Shown piece after piece: positions 49,636 through 58,313 of a stretch of DNA of 64,000 bases. Within the stretch, counting starts at the first letter, position 1. The number at the start of each line of letters is the position of its first letter. The stretch spans positions 1-64,000 of the forward strand of contig CAZUEH010000004.1 of NCBI GenBank assembly GCA_964619315.1, read 5' to 3'. A program made the translations under genes and the position numbers. This DNA comes from Fimisoma sp964619315 (GTDB taxonomy: Bacteria > Bacillota > Clostridia > Peptostreptococcales > Anaerovoracaceae). Below the pieces are notes generated by a model. That model saw only the letters and a program-made list of their open reading frames with translations, was not told the DNA's origin and made no database searches.

Positions 49636-50949
49636 TTAAAGCGCTTTTTCACTAAACTTGGTATATCTTGCAACCCATGTAAGCTCAATTTTGTCCGTTG
49701 GGCCGCTTCTGTGTTTGGCTATGTTTATTTCGCAAATTCCCGGTTTTTCAGTGTTTTCATTGTAATAGTCGTCTCTATACAAGAACATTACGATATCTGC
49801 ATCCTGCTCTATTGCGCCTGATTCTCTCAAGTCGGAAAGCATCGGCCTTTTATCTTGTCTCAATTCAGGAGCTCTGGAAAGCTGGGAAAGTACAATTACA
49901 GGGCATTCCATCTCTCTTGCGAGCAGTTTCAGATTTCTTGATAGCGCACTGATTTCTTGCTGTCTACTTTCTGACCTTCCATCGAAAGTCATAAGTTGAA
50001 GGTAATCGACTATGATCAGGTCCAATCCCTGTTCTGCCTTTAGCCTTCTGCATTTGTTGCGCATTTCCATTATGGAAATTCCCGGGCTATCGTCTATTAC
50101 TATCTTAGTTTCATTTAGTTCATTTAATGCAAAGTTTATTCTGTCCCAATCTTTCATATCTAAGTTGCCCTTTTTTAGCTTCTCAGATTCCACTCTTGCT
50201 TGCATGGATATCAATCTTTGCCCTAACTGTTCTCGGGACATTTCTAAGCTAAAAACCAAGACTGACGCGTTTGCTTTAATCGCACTTTGCTCGGCTATAT
50301 TCAACGCAAAGGCGGTTTTTCCCATACCAGGACGAGCCGCAACTATAATAAGATCCGAAGGTTGAAGCCCTGCGGTCTTTTCGTCTAATTGCCTGAAGCC
50401 TGTTTGCAGACCTGTTACTTGGCCTTTGTTTTGCACCGCTTCATCTATTATCTTCAGGTTTTTCATTAAAACTTCCTGAATTTTTGCATAGTCGTTTTTC
50501 TGTCTCTTTTGAGCTATTCTAAAAATATCGCTTTCTGCACAGTCCAAAAGTTCTTCTGCTGCCATCTTATCATCATACCCTTTGGCTGCAATTTCTTCAG
50601 TGGCAGAAATCAGTCTCCTTAAGACAGCTTTTTCTGAAACAATTTTGGCATACTCTCCTGCATTAGCAGTCGATGGGACTTCTGATGTAAGGGTGGCTAT
50701 ATATGCTCTTCCTCCTACCATGTCCAGTGCCTTTTTTCTATTAAGTTCTTCGCAGACAGTAAGCATATCTACCGCCGTATTTTGCCTGTATAAGGTAATA
50801 ATGGCATCGAAAATTTCACGGTGGCTTTCGTTATAAAAATCCTCCGGTTTTACTTCTTCTGCGACATCAATAAGTGCGTCTTTGCTGAGCATTGCAGCCC
50901 CTATGGCTGATCTTTCAGCTTCCTCGTTGTGGGGAGGTATTCTTTCCAT
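49636..50949 (-). CDS. dnaB: Replicative DNA helicase DnaB (DnaC of Bacillus)
   Basis: Hexameric helicase that unwinds DNA at the fork. The N-terminal domain starts IPPHNEEAERSAIGAAML. The RecA-like domain has Walker A ARPGMGKTAFALNIA, Walker B IIVDYLQLM, the SREQLGQRL region and SDLRESGAIEQDADIVMFLYR. The length of 437 residues is normal and no intein is present. Downstream of rplI on the same strand, the usual Firmicutes order. Confidence 0.97.
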   Translation of the reverse strand: MERIPPHNEEAERSAIGAAMLSKDALIDVAEEVKPEDFYNESHREIFDAIITLYRQNTAVDMLTVCEELNRKKALDMVGGRAYIATLTSEVPSTANAGEYAKIVSEKAVLRRLISATEEIAAKGYDDKMAAEELLDCAESDIFRIAQKRQKNDYAKIQEVLMKNLKIIDEAVQNKGQVTGLQTGFRQLDEKTAGLQPSDLIIVAARPGMGKTAFALNIAEQSAIKANASVLVFSLEMSREQLGQRLISMQARVESEKLKKGNLDMKDWDRINFALNELNETKIVIDDSPGISIMEMRNKCRRLKAEQGLDLIIVDYLQLMTFDGRSESRQQEISALSRNLKLLAREMECPVIVLSQLSRAPELRQDKRPMLSDLRESGAIEQDADIVMFLYRDDYYNENTEKPGICEINIAKHRSGPTDKIELTWVARYTKFSEKAL

Positions 50950-50977
50950 ATCCGTCTCCTAAAAAGTCCTAGTTAAG

Positions 50978-51424
50978 CTACTCTGTTTCAACGATTACTT
51001 TCAATTTTGTGCTAACTTCAAAGTACAGTTTAATGTCTACTGACATTTCTCCAGTTTGTTTAATTGGAGCATCAAGCTGTATTTTCTTTTTGTCCACTTT
51101 TATGTCACACTGTTTGCTCAAAGCTTCCGCAATGTCCTTAGAGGTTATTGAGCCAAAGATTCTACCGCCCTCGCCAGCCTTTGTCTTAATGTTGACGGAC
51201 ACTGTTTCAATCTTTTTAGCAAGTGCTTGTGCCGCCGCTTTCTCTTCTGCTTTTTTTTCTGCTGCGATGGCCTTTTGTTTTTCAAGTTGTCTTATATTGC
51301 CGTCGGTCGCCTCTGTTGCAAGGCCCCTTGGGATTAACATGTTTCTTCCGTATCCGTCGCTAACTTTTACGACTTCACCGGCTTTTCCGGTTCCTTTTAC
51401 ATCTTTATTTAGAATAACAATCAT
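50978..51424 (-). CDS. rplI: 50S ribosomal protein L9
   Basis: A 148-residue two-domain protein. The N-terminal motif is KDVKGTGKAGEVVKVSDGYGRNMLIPRGLA, followed by a long helix (EKQKAIAAEKKAEEKAAAQALA) and the C-terminal domain with GRIFGSITSKDIAEAL. Its ATG overlaps the stop of the DHH phosphoesterase gene by 4 bp. Confidence 0.98.
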   Translation of the reverse strand: MIVILNKDVKGTGKAGEVVKVSDGYGRNMLIPRGLATEATDGNIRQLEKQKAIAAEKKAEEKAAAQALAKKIETVSVNIKTKAGEGGRIFGSITSKDIAEALSKQCDIKVDKKKIQLDAPIKQTGEMSVDIKLYFEVSTKLKVIVETE

Positions 51425-53187
51425 TGTTCTACCTCCATGATCTGTAATATCTGGCTTATCGCCTCCTCAGGACTTATGTCTACCTGGGCTGCCGCCGTAG
51501 TCAAATGGCCTCCGCCATTAAATTTTTCCATTATTAGTTGCACGTTTACTTCTCCAAGGGAGCGAGCGCTTATAACCGTTTTTCCCTCGTCGTTTATTCC
51601 TGCAACGAAGCTTACTTTAACTCCTTTTATCGTTAAGAGTTGGTCTGCTATCTGTGCACAAATTACTTGCTCATCAGGATGTTTTTCATTGCAGATGGCC
51701 GTAATTATCCCAACCTCTCCAGCATTAAACATCTTTGCCTTGGCAAGGGTTTCCACCTTGATCATAAAGCTTTCTTTATCCTCTTGGAAAAATCTGCTTA
51801 CTTCTGATGGGTCAGCACCTTGTCTTCTTAACCATGCAGCCGCCTCAAAAGTTCTTACCCCTGTTTTTATTGCAAAGTTATTGGTGTCTATAGTTATCCC
51901 TGCAAGAAGCGCCTCCGCTTCTAGTTTTTCTAATGATCTCTTGCTGGACATATATTGTAAAATTTCAGCAACCAGCTCACTAGTTGAGGATGCATATGAC
52001 TCCATATATGCCAAAATTGCATTTTCTATAAAATCTTCGCCTCTTCTGTGATGGTCAATTATAACTACTCTTTCACATATGGAAAGAAGCTCTGGGCATT
52101 GAACCATGCTAGGTCTATGGGTATCTAATACAATCAGCAAGCTATCTTTGTCTGCTAAAGTCTTAGCCCTTTCGCTGGAAATAAATTTGTACTCGTCACT
52201 TTCTCTCGCTTGTTTAAATATCGATTGAAGTGCTTCTTTGTAATTATCTATAACTATGTATGGTTCTCTTTCGCATAAAGCGCAAAGTCTCATGACTCCT
52301 AGCGATGCACCAAAGCAATCCATGTCAGGATTTTTATGTCCCATTATGAAAATCTTTTTAGATTGGTCTATGAGTTGTCTCAACGCATGACCAACTATTC
52401 TGGATTTTCCTTTGTTTCTTTTTTCTACAGTCTGGAGTTTGCCTCCAAAATACTGCACTCGAGTATCTCTCTTAAGTACCGCCTGATCTCCGCCTCTTCC
52501 TAACGCCAAGTCTAAGGCCGCATCTGCGTATTCCTCTGTTTGGGCCGTGGTGCTACCACCTGCTCCTACTCCTATACTAAGACTTACAGGAAAGTCTGCT
52601 GCCGTTTCTATTTCTCTTATTTCGTCCAATATATTGAACTTTTCGGCAACTATTTTTTCAAGATACTTTTGCTCAAACGCTAACAGATAAGTGTTGTTTT
52701 TCATTCTATTGACTGAAGCATCTGCCTTCTCGGCCCACTTCCTTATTATCTTATCGATCTCGTTTGGTGTCGAAATCCTAACCTCTTGCGGCGTGTTAGC
52801 CAGAAGTTCATCATAATTATCTATTTGTACCTTGGCTATACAGATTTTTTCTGCATAATATTTATCTTTGAGTTCTTCTAAACTTGTAACGTCCTCAAAC
52901 AAAATATTCAGATACTCTTCCCCGTTGAGCTCAATCTTTTGGCATACGAGTTTGAATATCCTATCATTCCTTTGAAGTAACGGGTGTGTTTCCTCTTCGG
53001 CTGCAGTATATAGGTCTGCGGCTTTGAATCCTGTTAAGGCGAAAATATCTGCGCCCTCGATTCCATCGTATAAAAATACTTCGCCAATCTTCTCTCCGGC
53101 ACACAAAACTTTGCCGTTTTTATTGATTGCACAAACAGGCAATGGGATATATGACGATATGAACTTTTCAAGCTTTGTTGCTGACAT
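51421..53187 (-). CDS. gdpP: GdpP-like DHH phosphoesterase without membrane helices
   Basis: Probable c-di-AMP phosphodiesterase, which controls osmotic and cell-wall homeostasis in Firmicutes. Order: PAS-like (1-110), degenerate GGDEF (about 110-250), DHH domain with GHKNPDMDCFGAS, LDTHRPS and IDHHRRGED, then DHHA1 with FNGGGHLTTAA. The usual GdpP has two N-terminal membrane helices and about 650 residues; this 588-residue protein starts directly at the PAS region after a GGGGAGAG site. It is therefore predicted to be soluble. Directly upstream of rplI, as in other Firmicutes. Confidence 0.9.
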   Translation of the reverse strand: MSATKLEKFISSYIPLPVCAINKNGKVLCAGEKIGEVFLYDGIEGADIFALTGFKAADLYTAAEEETHPLLQRNDRIFKLVCQKIELNGEEYLNILFEDVTSLEELKDKYYAEKICIAKVQIDNYDELLANTPQEVRISTPNEIDKIIRKWAEKADASVNRMKNNTYLLAFEQKYLEKIVAEKFNILDEIREIETAADFPVSLSIGVGAGGSTTAQTEEYADAALDLALGRGGDQAVLKRDTRVQYFGGKLQTVEKRNKGKSRIVGHALRQLIDQSKKIFIMGHKNPDMDCFGASLGVMRLCALCEREPYIVIDNYKEALQSIFKQARESDEYKFISSERAKTLADKDSLLIVLDTHRPSMVQCPELLSICERVVIIDHHRRGEDFIENAILAYMESYASSTSELVAEILQYMSSKRSLEKLEAEALLAGITIDTNNFAIKTGVRTFEAAAWLRRQGADPSEVSRFFQEDKESFMIKVETLAKAKMFNAGEVGIITAICNEKHPDEQVICAQIADQLLTIKGVKVSFVAGINDEGKTVISARSLGEVNVQLIMEKFNGGGHLTTAAAQVDISPEEAISQILQIMEVEQ

Positions 53188-53331
53188 AATTCTCTCCCCA
53201 TAGGCACTGTTTTTTATAACAAAGCCTATTTATTTTATCACTTACCACGCTTTTTTTAGTGTTGATTATGTGATAATCTACGGTTTTAGCTATCGTACCC
53301 TATATTGTACCACATATCCCATTTTTTTTCA

Positions 53332-53859
53332 TCACCAAAATCCACGGAGGCTCTTGCTTTGCCCTAGGCTTTCCCCACACTTGCCGCACCTGTATTTTTC
53401 TGGGTTCTTTATCAGCGGGCACATACGCTTTCGCCTGTATTCTTGTCCACAATTCTTGCATTTTATTACATAATTGATCTTTTCCATGCCACCAGGTTCT
53501 GGAATTCCAATCTCCTTATAATCTATCGTTCTTCTTATCTCGTATCCCAACTGTTTCTCTACTAAGGCTCCGTATGTCTGCCATTTTTTTCCATGATCGA
53601 AGCATCCCGGACAGGTATGGAGTAATTCGTGGGCGATGATTCTTTTTATATCGTCCTCGCTACAATCAAGTGCATGTTTCGATATTTCTATCGTATATGT
53701 CGGCGCACACAAAGGCTTTTTCTCAATCATGCACCCTCCGAGCCTTCTCTTGACTCTACTATTAACTTTTATCTCTTTTATGTTCTTCGATATGGGTATG
53801 TCAATCTCTATGAGCTCTTGACTTACCTCCATCAACAGTTGATGCAATTTTTCTTTCAT
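53332..53859 (-). CDS. SprT-like zinc metallopeptidase-fold protein
   Basis: A 175-residue protein with the HExxH motif in IIAHELLHTCPGCFDHGKKW, typical of SprT/Spartan-like domains. A C-terminal zinc ribbon follows (CKNCGQEY and CGKCGES pairs). The family includes DNA-protein crosslink proteases and uncharacterised bacterial SprT proteins; the role here is unknown. It is monocistronic by spacing. Confidence 0.85.
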   Translation of the reverse strand: MKEKLHQLLMEVSQELIEIDIPISKNIKEIKVNSRVKRRLGGCMIEKKPLCAPTYTIEISKHALDCSEDDIKRIIAHELLHTCPGCFDHGKKWQTYGALVEKQLGYEIRRTIDYKEIGIPEPGGMEKINYVIKCKNCGQEYRRKRMCPLIKNPEKYRCGKCGESLGQSKSLRGFW

Positions 53860-53904
53860 GAATATAAATGCCTTTCGGAGTTCCTCGAATATACTTTTGC
53901 TTTT

Positions 53905-53945
53905 GATTCACAAAGGGCTGAGAACACAAGTTTTCAGCCCTTTGG
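53905..53945. terminator. Hairpin terminator between SprT-like and kinase genes
   Basis: AAAGGGCTGA / TCAGCCCTTT stem. The T run is better on the plus strand (TTTGGTTTT) than on the minus, yet both neighbours are minus-strand genes, so its efficiency for the kinase gene is uncertain. Confidence 0.5.
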
Positions 53946-53975
53946 TTTTAAGTTTGATAAATAATTTTCTATGTG

Positions 53976-55841
53976 CTATTTTTCTTTAATGTACCTATTC
54001 AATGTCTTGATTACAGTATCAAAATCAATTGGCTTTGATATGTGTTCGTTCATCCCTGCCTCAATGCTTTTTTCTATATCTTCTTTGTAGGCATTGGCCG
54101 TCATCGCTATGATTGGTACCGTTTTCGCATCTTCTCTATCAAGTGCACGGATCGCCTTTGTTGTATCATATCCGTTCATGTTTGGCATTTGAACATCCAT
54201 GAAAATCAATTCATAAAATCCTTCTTCTGAGGATGCGAATTTTTCTACCGCTATAATTCCGTCAGCAGCGGTTTCAATTATAATTCCTGTTTCTTCAAGG
54301 AGTGCCGTCAATATTACCAAGTTTATTTCAACATCTTCGGCAATCAGTAGGCGGTGACCTTTTAGATCCGAATCATCGTTTGAAGGACATTCTTTACTCG
54401 AAAGCTCATTGGTTTTTTCAAAATTCAAAGTGAAGTAGAATTTTGATCCTTCACCCTCTTTGCTTTCAACTACTATATTTCCTCCCATCATATGGGTTAA
54501 GTTCTGACTAATTGCAAGGCCTAAGCCTGTTCCTCCATAGTTAGAGTGAATGCTCTTGTCCACTTGCTCAAAGGCTTTGAACAACAGTGGTATTCTATCT
54601 TCAGCAATTCCTATACCGTTATCTTCAACCGAAAAATAAACTTCAACATTTTTCTCGTCAATGGAATGGGATTTGATAGTAAGCTGAACCTTGCCATTTT
54701 CCTCACTTGTAAACTTCACTGCATTGCTCAGAAGATTAAATAGAATCTGTTTTATTCTCATTCGATCCCCTTTGACCAATCCTTCTGGCAGCTCAATGTT
54801 GTCATGATTAAAGGTTATCTCTCGCTCATTTGCCTTAACATTAGTAAGCTGAATAACATCTTCAACCACCGCACCTAAGCCAATCGCCTCATTATCAATT
54901 ACAAACTTGCCGGATTCGATTTTTGACATATCCAGCACATCGTTTACAAGGTCTAACAAATGCAGCGAGGCCTTTGAGATTTCCGTCAATGTGTAATCAG
55001 TTTCGTTCTTACTTTCCATTCTGTTTGCCAGCTGTGTCATGCCAATAATAGCGTTCAGCGGCGTCCTTATTTCATGGCTCATTCGAGCAAGGAACTCACT
55101 TTTTGCATTCGATGCAACGTTTGCAGCTTCTGTTTGGCGTTCTAATTCAGCCGTTCTCTCTTTAACAGTAATCTCTAGTTTGTCATTATTTTCTAAAAGT
55201 TGAACACTTTTCAAGAAGTTGGCAACATACATTTGGTAAATAAGTATTGAAGTGCAGGATATAAGAACTGTAATTATTATCAGATTGGTCCATGTGTCAG
55301 TAATTAAAATCGAATCTGAGGTGTTCACCTGATTTCTTGTCGCAAAAAGAGCAAACCACAAATATGCAAAGGCTCCCCCTATTGTGCAAACACTCTGTAT
55401 CGGGTGTATTATTGGGAATAATCCAACTATTAGAATTGCTATTATGTAACTATTGACGCCGCCTGTTGATAAAATATTAAGCGTACAGAAGATCATCTGT
55501 ATTATAAGATAGGTATATAGAAGGCTGTTTGTCGTGACCTTTTTTATCCACGCGGCCTTTAGTTTTTCCTTTTTAATAAGCGTCAAAATCACGAAATATA
55601 TTATGCCGAGGGCTAGAGTCCCCATAGACAGGAAAATATATATCATGATATCGCTTGATTTTGAATCTGCTGGTTTAAAGATATTGATGACATTAAGTAC
55701 AATTTGCATCACAATTATGTAAATCGAAAACACATACATACGTGAAACATTGGTTTTAGCAATTGCTGCGCCAAATTTTGCTTTATACTCTTTAGGTACG
55801 GTTATTCTAAAGAGATTGTCTACACTAAACCTCTTTTTCAT
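53976..55841 (-). CDS. Hybrid sensor histidine kinase
   Basis: A 621-residue membrane kinase. About six hydrophobic segments lie between residues 30 and 215. A short coiled-coil leads to the HisKA box FLARMSHEIRTPLNAIIGM, then the HATPase domain (NLLSNAVKF, DNGIGI, GGTGLGL). A C-terminal receiver domain carries the phospho-acceptor Asp in FMDVQMPNMNGYD. There is no HTH output and no neighbouring response regulator, so it must signal through a partner elsewhere or through its receiver. Promoter at 55928-55956, preceded by an inverted repeat. Confidence 0.92.
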   Translation of the reverse strand: MKKRFSVDNLFRITVPKEYKAKFGAAIAKTNVSRMYVFSIYIIVMQIVLNVINIFKPADSKSSDIMIYIFLSMGTLALGIIYFVILTLIKKEKLKAAWIKKVTTNSLLYTYLIIQMIFCTLNILSTGGVNSYIIAILIVGLFPIIHPIQSVCTIGGAFAYLWFALFATRNQVNTSDSILITDTWTNLIIITVLISCTSILIYQMYVANFLKSVQLLENNDKLEITVKERTAELERQTEAANVASNAKSEFLARMSHEIRTPLNAIIGMTQLANRMESKNETDYTLTEISKASLHLLDLVNDVLDMSKIESGKFVIDNEAIGLGAVVEDVIQLTNVKANEREITFNHDNIELPEGLVKGDRMRIKQILFNLLSNAVKFTSEENGKVQLTIKSHSIDEKNVEVYFSVEDNGIGIAEDRIPLLFKAFEQVDKSIHSNYGGTGLGLAISQNLTHMMGGNIVVESKEGEGSKFYFTLNFEKTNELSSKECPSNDDSDLKGHRLLIAEDVEINLVILTALLEETGIIIETAADGIIAVEKFASSEEGFYELIFMDVQMPNMNGYDTTKAIRALDREDAKTVPIIAMTANAYKEDIEKSIEAGMNEHISKPIDFDTVIKTLNRYIKEK

Positions 55842-55927
55842 ATCTACCTCTATATAATTTCTTGTAAGTATTAATAAGAAAGTTTACTCTGCAAAGTCTT
55901 AGCCTTTCAACGGCTCATGTATGTATA

Positions 55928-55956
55928 AGTATAATATAAATGTGGCAGAATTTCAA
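55928..55956 (-). promoter_or_regulatory. Sigma-A promoter of the hybrid kinase
   Basis: On the minus strand TTGAAA (55956-55951), 17-nt spacer, TATACT (55933-55928). The remainder of the 55842-56171 gap holds the inverted repeat and terminator listed separately and no gene I can support. Confidence 0.75.
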
Positions 55957-55981
55957 CAAACTTATTATGTAGTAACGGCAC

Positions 55982-56005
55982 TTTGGCATAAAATATAATG
56001 CCAAA
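55982..56005. promoter_or_regulatory. Inverted repeat upstream of the kinase promoter
   Basis: TTTGGCAT / ATGCCAAA arms with an 8-nt AT-only spacer, about 26 bp upstream of the -35 box. It looks like a dimeric regulator site; the regulator is unknown. Confidence 0.5.
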
Positions 56006-56096
56006 TGTTTTAGAAAGTGTGCTTCCATGATTCAAGTGGTAAATATTGGTAATTCATGCAGTGTTCTTGCCCTCCTTCTACGCCAAAGCCCTTATA

Positions 56097-56124
56097 TAAA
56101 AAAAGATACCGTTTACACGGTATC
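56097..56124 (-). terminator. Intrinsic terminator after the DUF1294 gene
   Basis: GATACCGT / ACGGTATC stem with a 4-nt loop and a T7-8 run on the minus strand. Confidence 0.88.
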
Positions 56125-56171
56125 TCCAAAATTTAATATTAAGTTTGGTCTTTTGTCTGTTCTCTATACTT

Positions 56172-56444
56172 CTACAGAATGTTTATATAAAACAATCCAT
56201 AAATCACTGCTGCATTTGCTATAATTCCTATCGGCATAAGAATCTTGAACTTCATCTTTTGTGTTTTATGGTTAAAAGCCATTGCGCCTATAGTTATCCC
56301 TAGTGCGCCCATTGCAAAGTTTATGGTCAGCAATGTTTTTTCGCTTATTCGGGATTTGTCCACTTTTGCCCTATGCTTATCAATTCCCATCATTATAAAG
56401 GTAATCAGATTCCATAAAACCATTATAATTATCAGTAGTTTCAT
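56172..56444 (-). CDS. DUF1294 membrane protein
   Basis: A 90-residue protein with about three hydrophobic segments and the family's DKHRAK motif plus the ISEKTLLTINFAMGALG stretch. I start it at the ATG at 56444, 9 nt after AAAGGAG; the ATG three codons earlier overlaps the ribosome site. It is the last gene of the parA-parB run. Function unknown. Confidence 0.85.
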   Translation of the reverse strand: MKLLIIIMVLWNLITFIMMGIDKHRAKVDKSRISEKTLLTINFAMGALGITIGAMAFNHKTQKMKFKILMPIGIIANAAVIYGLFYINIL

Positions 56445-56452
56445 GTGAAACA
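56437..56452. promoter_or_regulatory. Degenerate parS-like site
   Basis: AGTTTCATGTGAAACA differs from the parS consensus TGTTTCACGTGAAACA at two positions. It overlaps the ribosome site/start of the DUF1294 gene just downstream of parB. Confidence 0.5.
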
Positions 56453-56458
56453 TCTCCT

Positions 56459-57352
56459 TTATTTAAGTGTTTTCAATAGGTCCAAGAGTCTCTCTCTTTC
56501 ATCTTTGGAATAATATTCTATTTCTATCTTACCCTTTGATTTGCCATCACCGATGGTAACCTTGGCACCCAAAATGTTTTTTAGGTCCTCTTCGACTCTT
56601 GCGATGTTAGGATCTTTTTTCTTCGACGCTGGTTTTCTTTTCTTTGTGGTTGCTCCTTGCACGGCCATTTTTTCCACTTCTCTAACAGAAAGACCCTCAT
56701 CAATAATTTTATTCCATAGATTCTTTCTCGTTTCTTCGTCTGAAACAGTTATTAGAGTTCTTCCATGAGCTGCCGACATCTTCCCTAAAGAGATGCTTTC
56801 CTTTATATATTCCGGCAATTTTAGAAGTCTCATTGAATTTGTTATGTATGGTCTGCTTTTGCCCACGCTTTTGGAAACTTGCTCTTGCGTTAGTCCAAAG
56901 TTTTCAGTCATTTGTCTAAGACCTTCGGCTTCTTCTATCGGGTTCAAGTCCTCACGCTGCATATTTTCTATAATGGCAATGAGCATGTTTTGCTCATCAT
57001 CAAACTCTCTTACAAGGCACGGAACCTGTGCAAGTTCAGCTTTGATAGCTGCTCGCCATCTTCGCTCCCCTGCAACAATTTCAAATCCTTTGTTTTTTCT
57101 TCTAACTACTATAGGTTGAATTATCCCATGTTCTTTGATAGATGCTGCTAACTCACCTATTTTTTCTTCATTAAACGTTTTGCGGGGCTGATTAGCATTT
57201 GGCATTATGTCATGGATCTTTATATACTGCACCGCATCTTGATCGTTTGTAATTTCTTTGGTTGCGGGTTTTTCAACGGAAGCTTTGGCTGGAGCATCGG
57301 CAAAAAGCGCGTCTAAGCCTCTTCCTAATCCGCCTTTTTTTGCTGTTGACAT
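56459..57352 (-). CDS. parB: Chromosome partitioning protein ParB (Spo0J)
   Basis: CTP-dependent clamp that loads at parS and organises the origin region. The N-terminus GGLGRGLDALF (ParA-activating region) is conserved. The nuclease-like domain has the motifs VAGERRWRAAI (CTP-binding GERR box) and ENMQREDLNPIEEA. The HTH segment is LTQEQVSKSVGKSRPYITNSMRLLKLP. The length is 297 residues. It starts 1 bp after parA. Confidence 0.97.
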   Translation of the reverse strand: MSTAKKGGLGRGLDALFADAPAKASVEKPATKEITNDQDAVQYIKIHDIMPNANQPRKTFNEEKIGELAASIKEHGIIQPIVVRRKNKGFEIVAGERRWRAAIKAELAQVPCLVREFDDEQNMLIAIIENMQREDLNPIEEAEGLRQMTENFGLTQEQVSKSVGKSRPYITNSMRLLKLPEYIKESISLGKMSAAHGRTLITVSDEETRKNLWNKIIDEGLSVREVEKMAVQGATTKKRKPASKKKDPNIARVEEDLKNILGAKVTIGDGKSKGKIEIEYYSKDERERLLDLLKTLK

Positions 57353-57353
57353 A

Positions 57354-58124
57354 CTACTCCTCCTCTAGCTCAAGAAATTCTTCAGCGAAGTCTATGTACG
57401 CTTCTGCTCCTTTTGATTTAGGATCGTACTCTGTAATAGGTAACCCATAGCTTGGCGCTTCTGCTAATCTTACATTACGCGGAATCACTGTGGAGTATAC
57501 CTTGCCTCCGAAATATTTTTTTACCTCTTGAACCACTTGTGCTGATAGGTTGGTTCTTCCATCAAACATGCTAAGAATAACCCCTTGCACTTCCAGCTCT
57601 GGGTTTAGGCTTTTCTTTACTAGTTCTATGGTGCTCACCAATTGGCTTACGCCTTCCAACGCATAAAATTCGCATTGAATAGGAATTAGCACGCTATCTA
57701 CCGCCGCCAATGAGTTTATAGTCAATAGTCCTAGTGACGGAGGGCAGTCGATGAAGATATAGTCATACTCGTCTTTTACTTTATCAAGACCAGCTTTTAA
57801 TGCGGTTTCTCTTCTTTCAACCTGAACTAACTCAACTTCTGCACCGGCCAAGTCAACACTTGCAGGTATCAAGTCAAGATTCTCTGTATCCGTCTTCATT
57901 ATAGCATCTCTTATGTCGTATTCACTATCTACGAGAATGTTATAAATAGTGTCCTCCAAGCCTTTCTTGGCAATTCCAAGTCCGCTTGTAGTGTTCCCTT
58001 GTGGATCTATGTCCAACACTAAAATCTTTTTCCCCTTCAAGGCCAGGCAGGCTGCCAGGTTTATATTGGTTGTAGTTTTTCCTACACCACCTTTTTGGTT
58101 GAATATTGCTATTGCTTTTCCCAA
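57354..58124 (-). CDS. parA: Chromosome partitioning ATPase ParA (Soj)
   Basis: Walker-type ATPase acting with ParB in origin segregation. The deviant Walker A KGGVGKTT is near residue 10, followed by VLDIDPQGN and YIFIDCPPSLG. I start it at the TTG at 58124 (GKAIAIFNQKGG after the start), which is preceded by AGGAGG at suitable spacing; the 18 codons upstream in the longest frame have none. The length is then 256 residues, normal for Soj. Confidence 0.95.
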   Translation of the reverse strand: MGKAIAIFNQKGGVGKTTTNINLAACLALKGKKILVLDIDPQGNTTSGLGIAKKGLEDTIYNILVDSEYDIRDAIMKTDTENLDLIPASVDLAGAEVELVQVERRETALKAGLDKVKDEYDYIFIDCPPSLGLLTINSLAAVDSVLIPIQCEFYALEGVSQLVSTIELVKKSLNPELEVQGVILSMFDGRTNLSAQVVQEVKKYFGGKVYSTVIPRNVRLAEAPSYGLPITEYDPKSKGAEAYIDFAEEFLELEEE

Positions 58125-58200
58125 AATACTTCCTCCTATTTTATGTCTGCTGTTATTATATAATATTTTCACACTCATTACTATAGTTATTGTTAAAAAA

Positions 58201-58226
58201 ATAGATGTTTCACGTGAAACATCTAT
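58201..58226. promoter_or_regulatory. parS centromere site
   Basis: Contains TGTTTCACGTGAAACA (58206-58221), the exact consensus ParB site, inside a perfect palindrome of 26 bp. It lies between rsmG and parA. Confidence 0.96.
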
Positions 58227-58313
58227 CTATTTTTAGCTTTCCTGTTGGTCTGGCTGGGAGCGTACGGCTTTGCTATTTGTTTCCATTTTTTCCCATTTAT
58301 GTCAATTCTCGAT

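Noticed and set aside
56027..56224. 65-codon plus-strand frame in the gap between kinase and DUF1294
   Set aside because: It has no ribosome site, runs through the terminator hairpin at 56.1 kb and enters the DUF1294 gene antisense.
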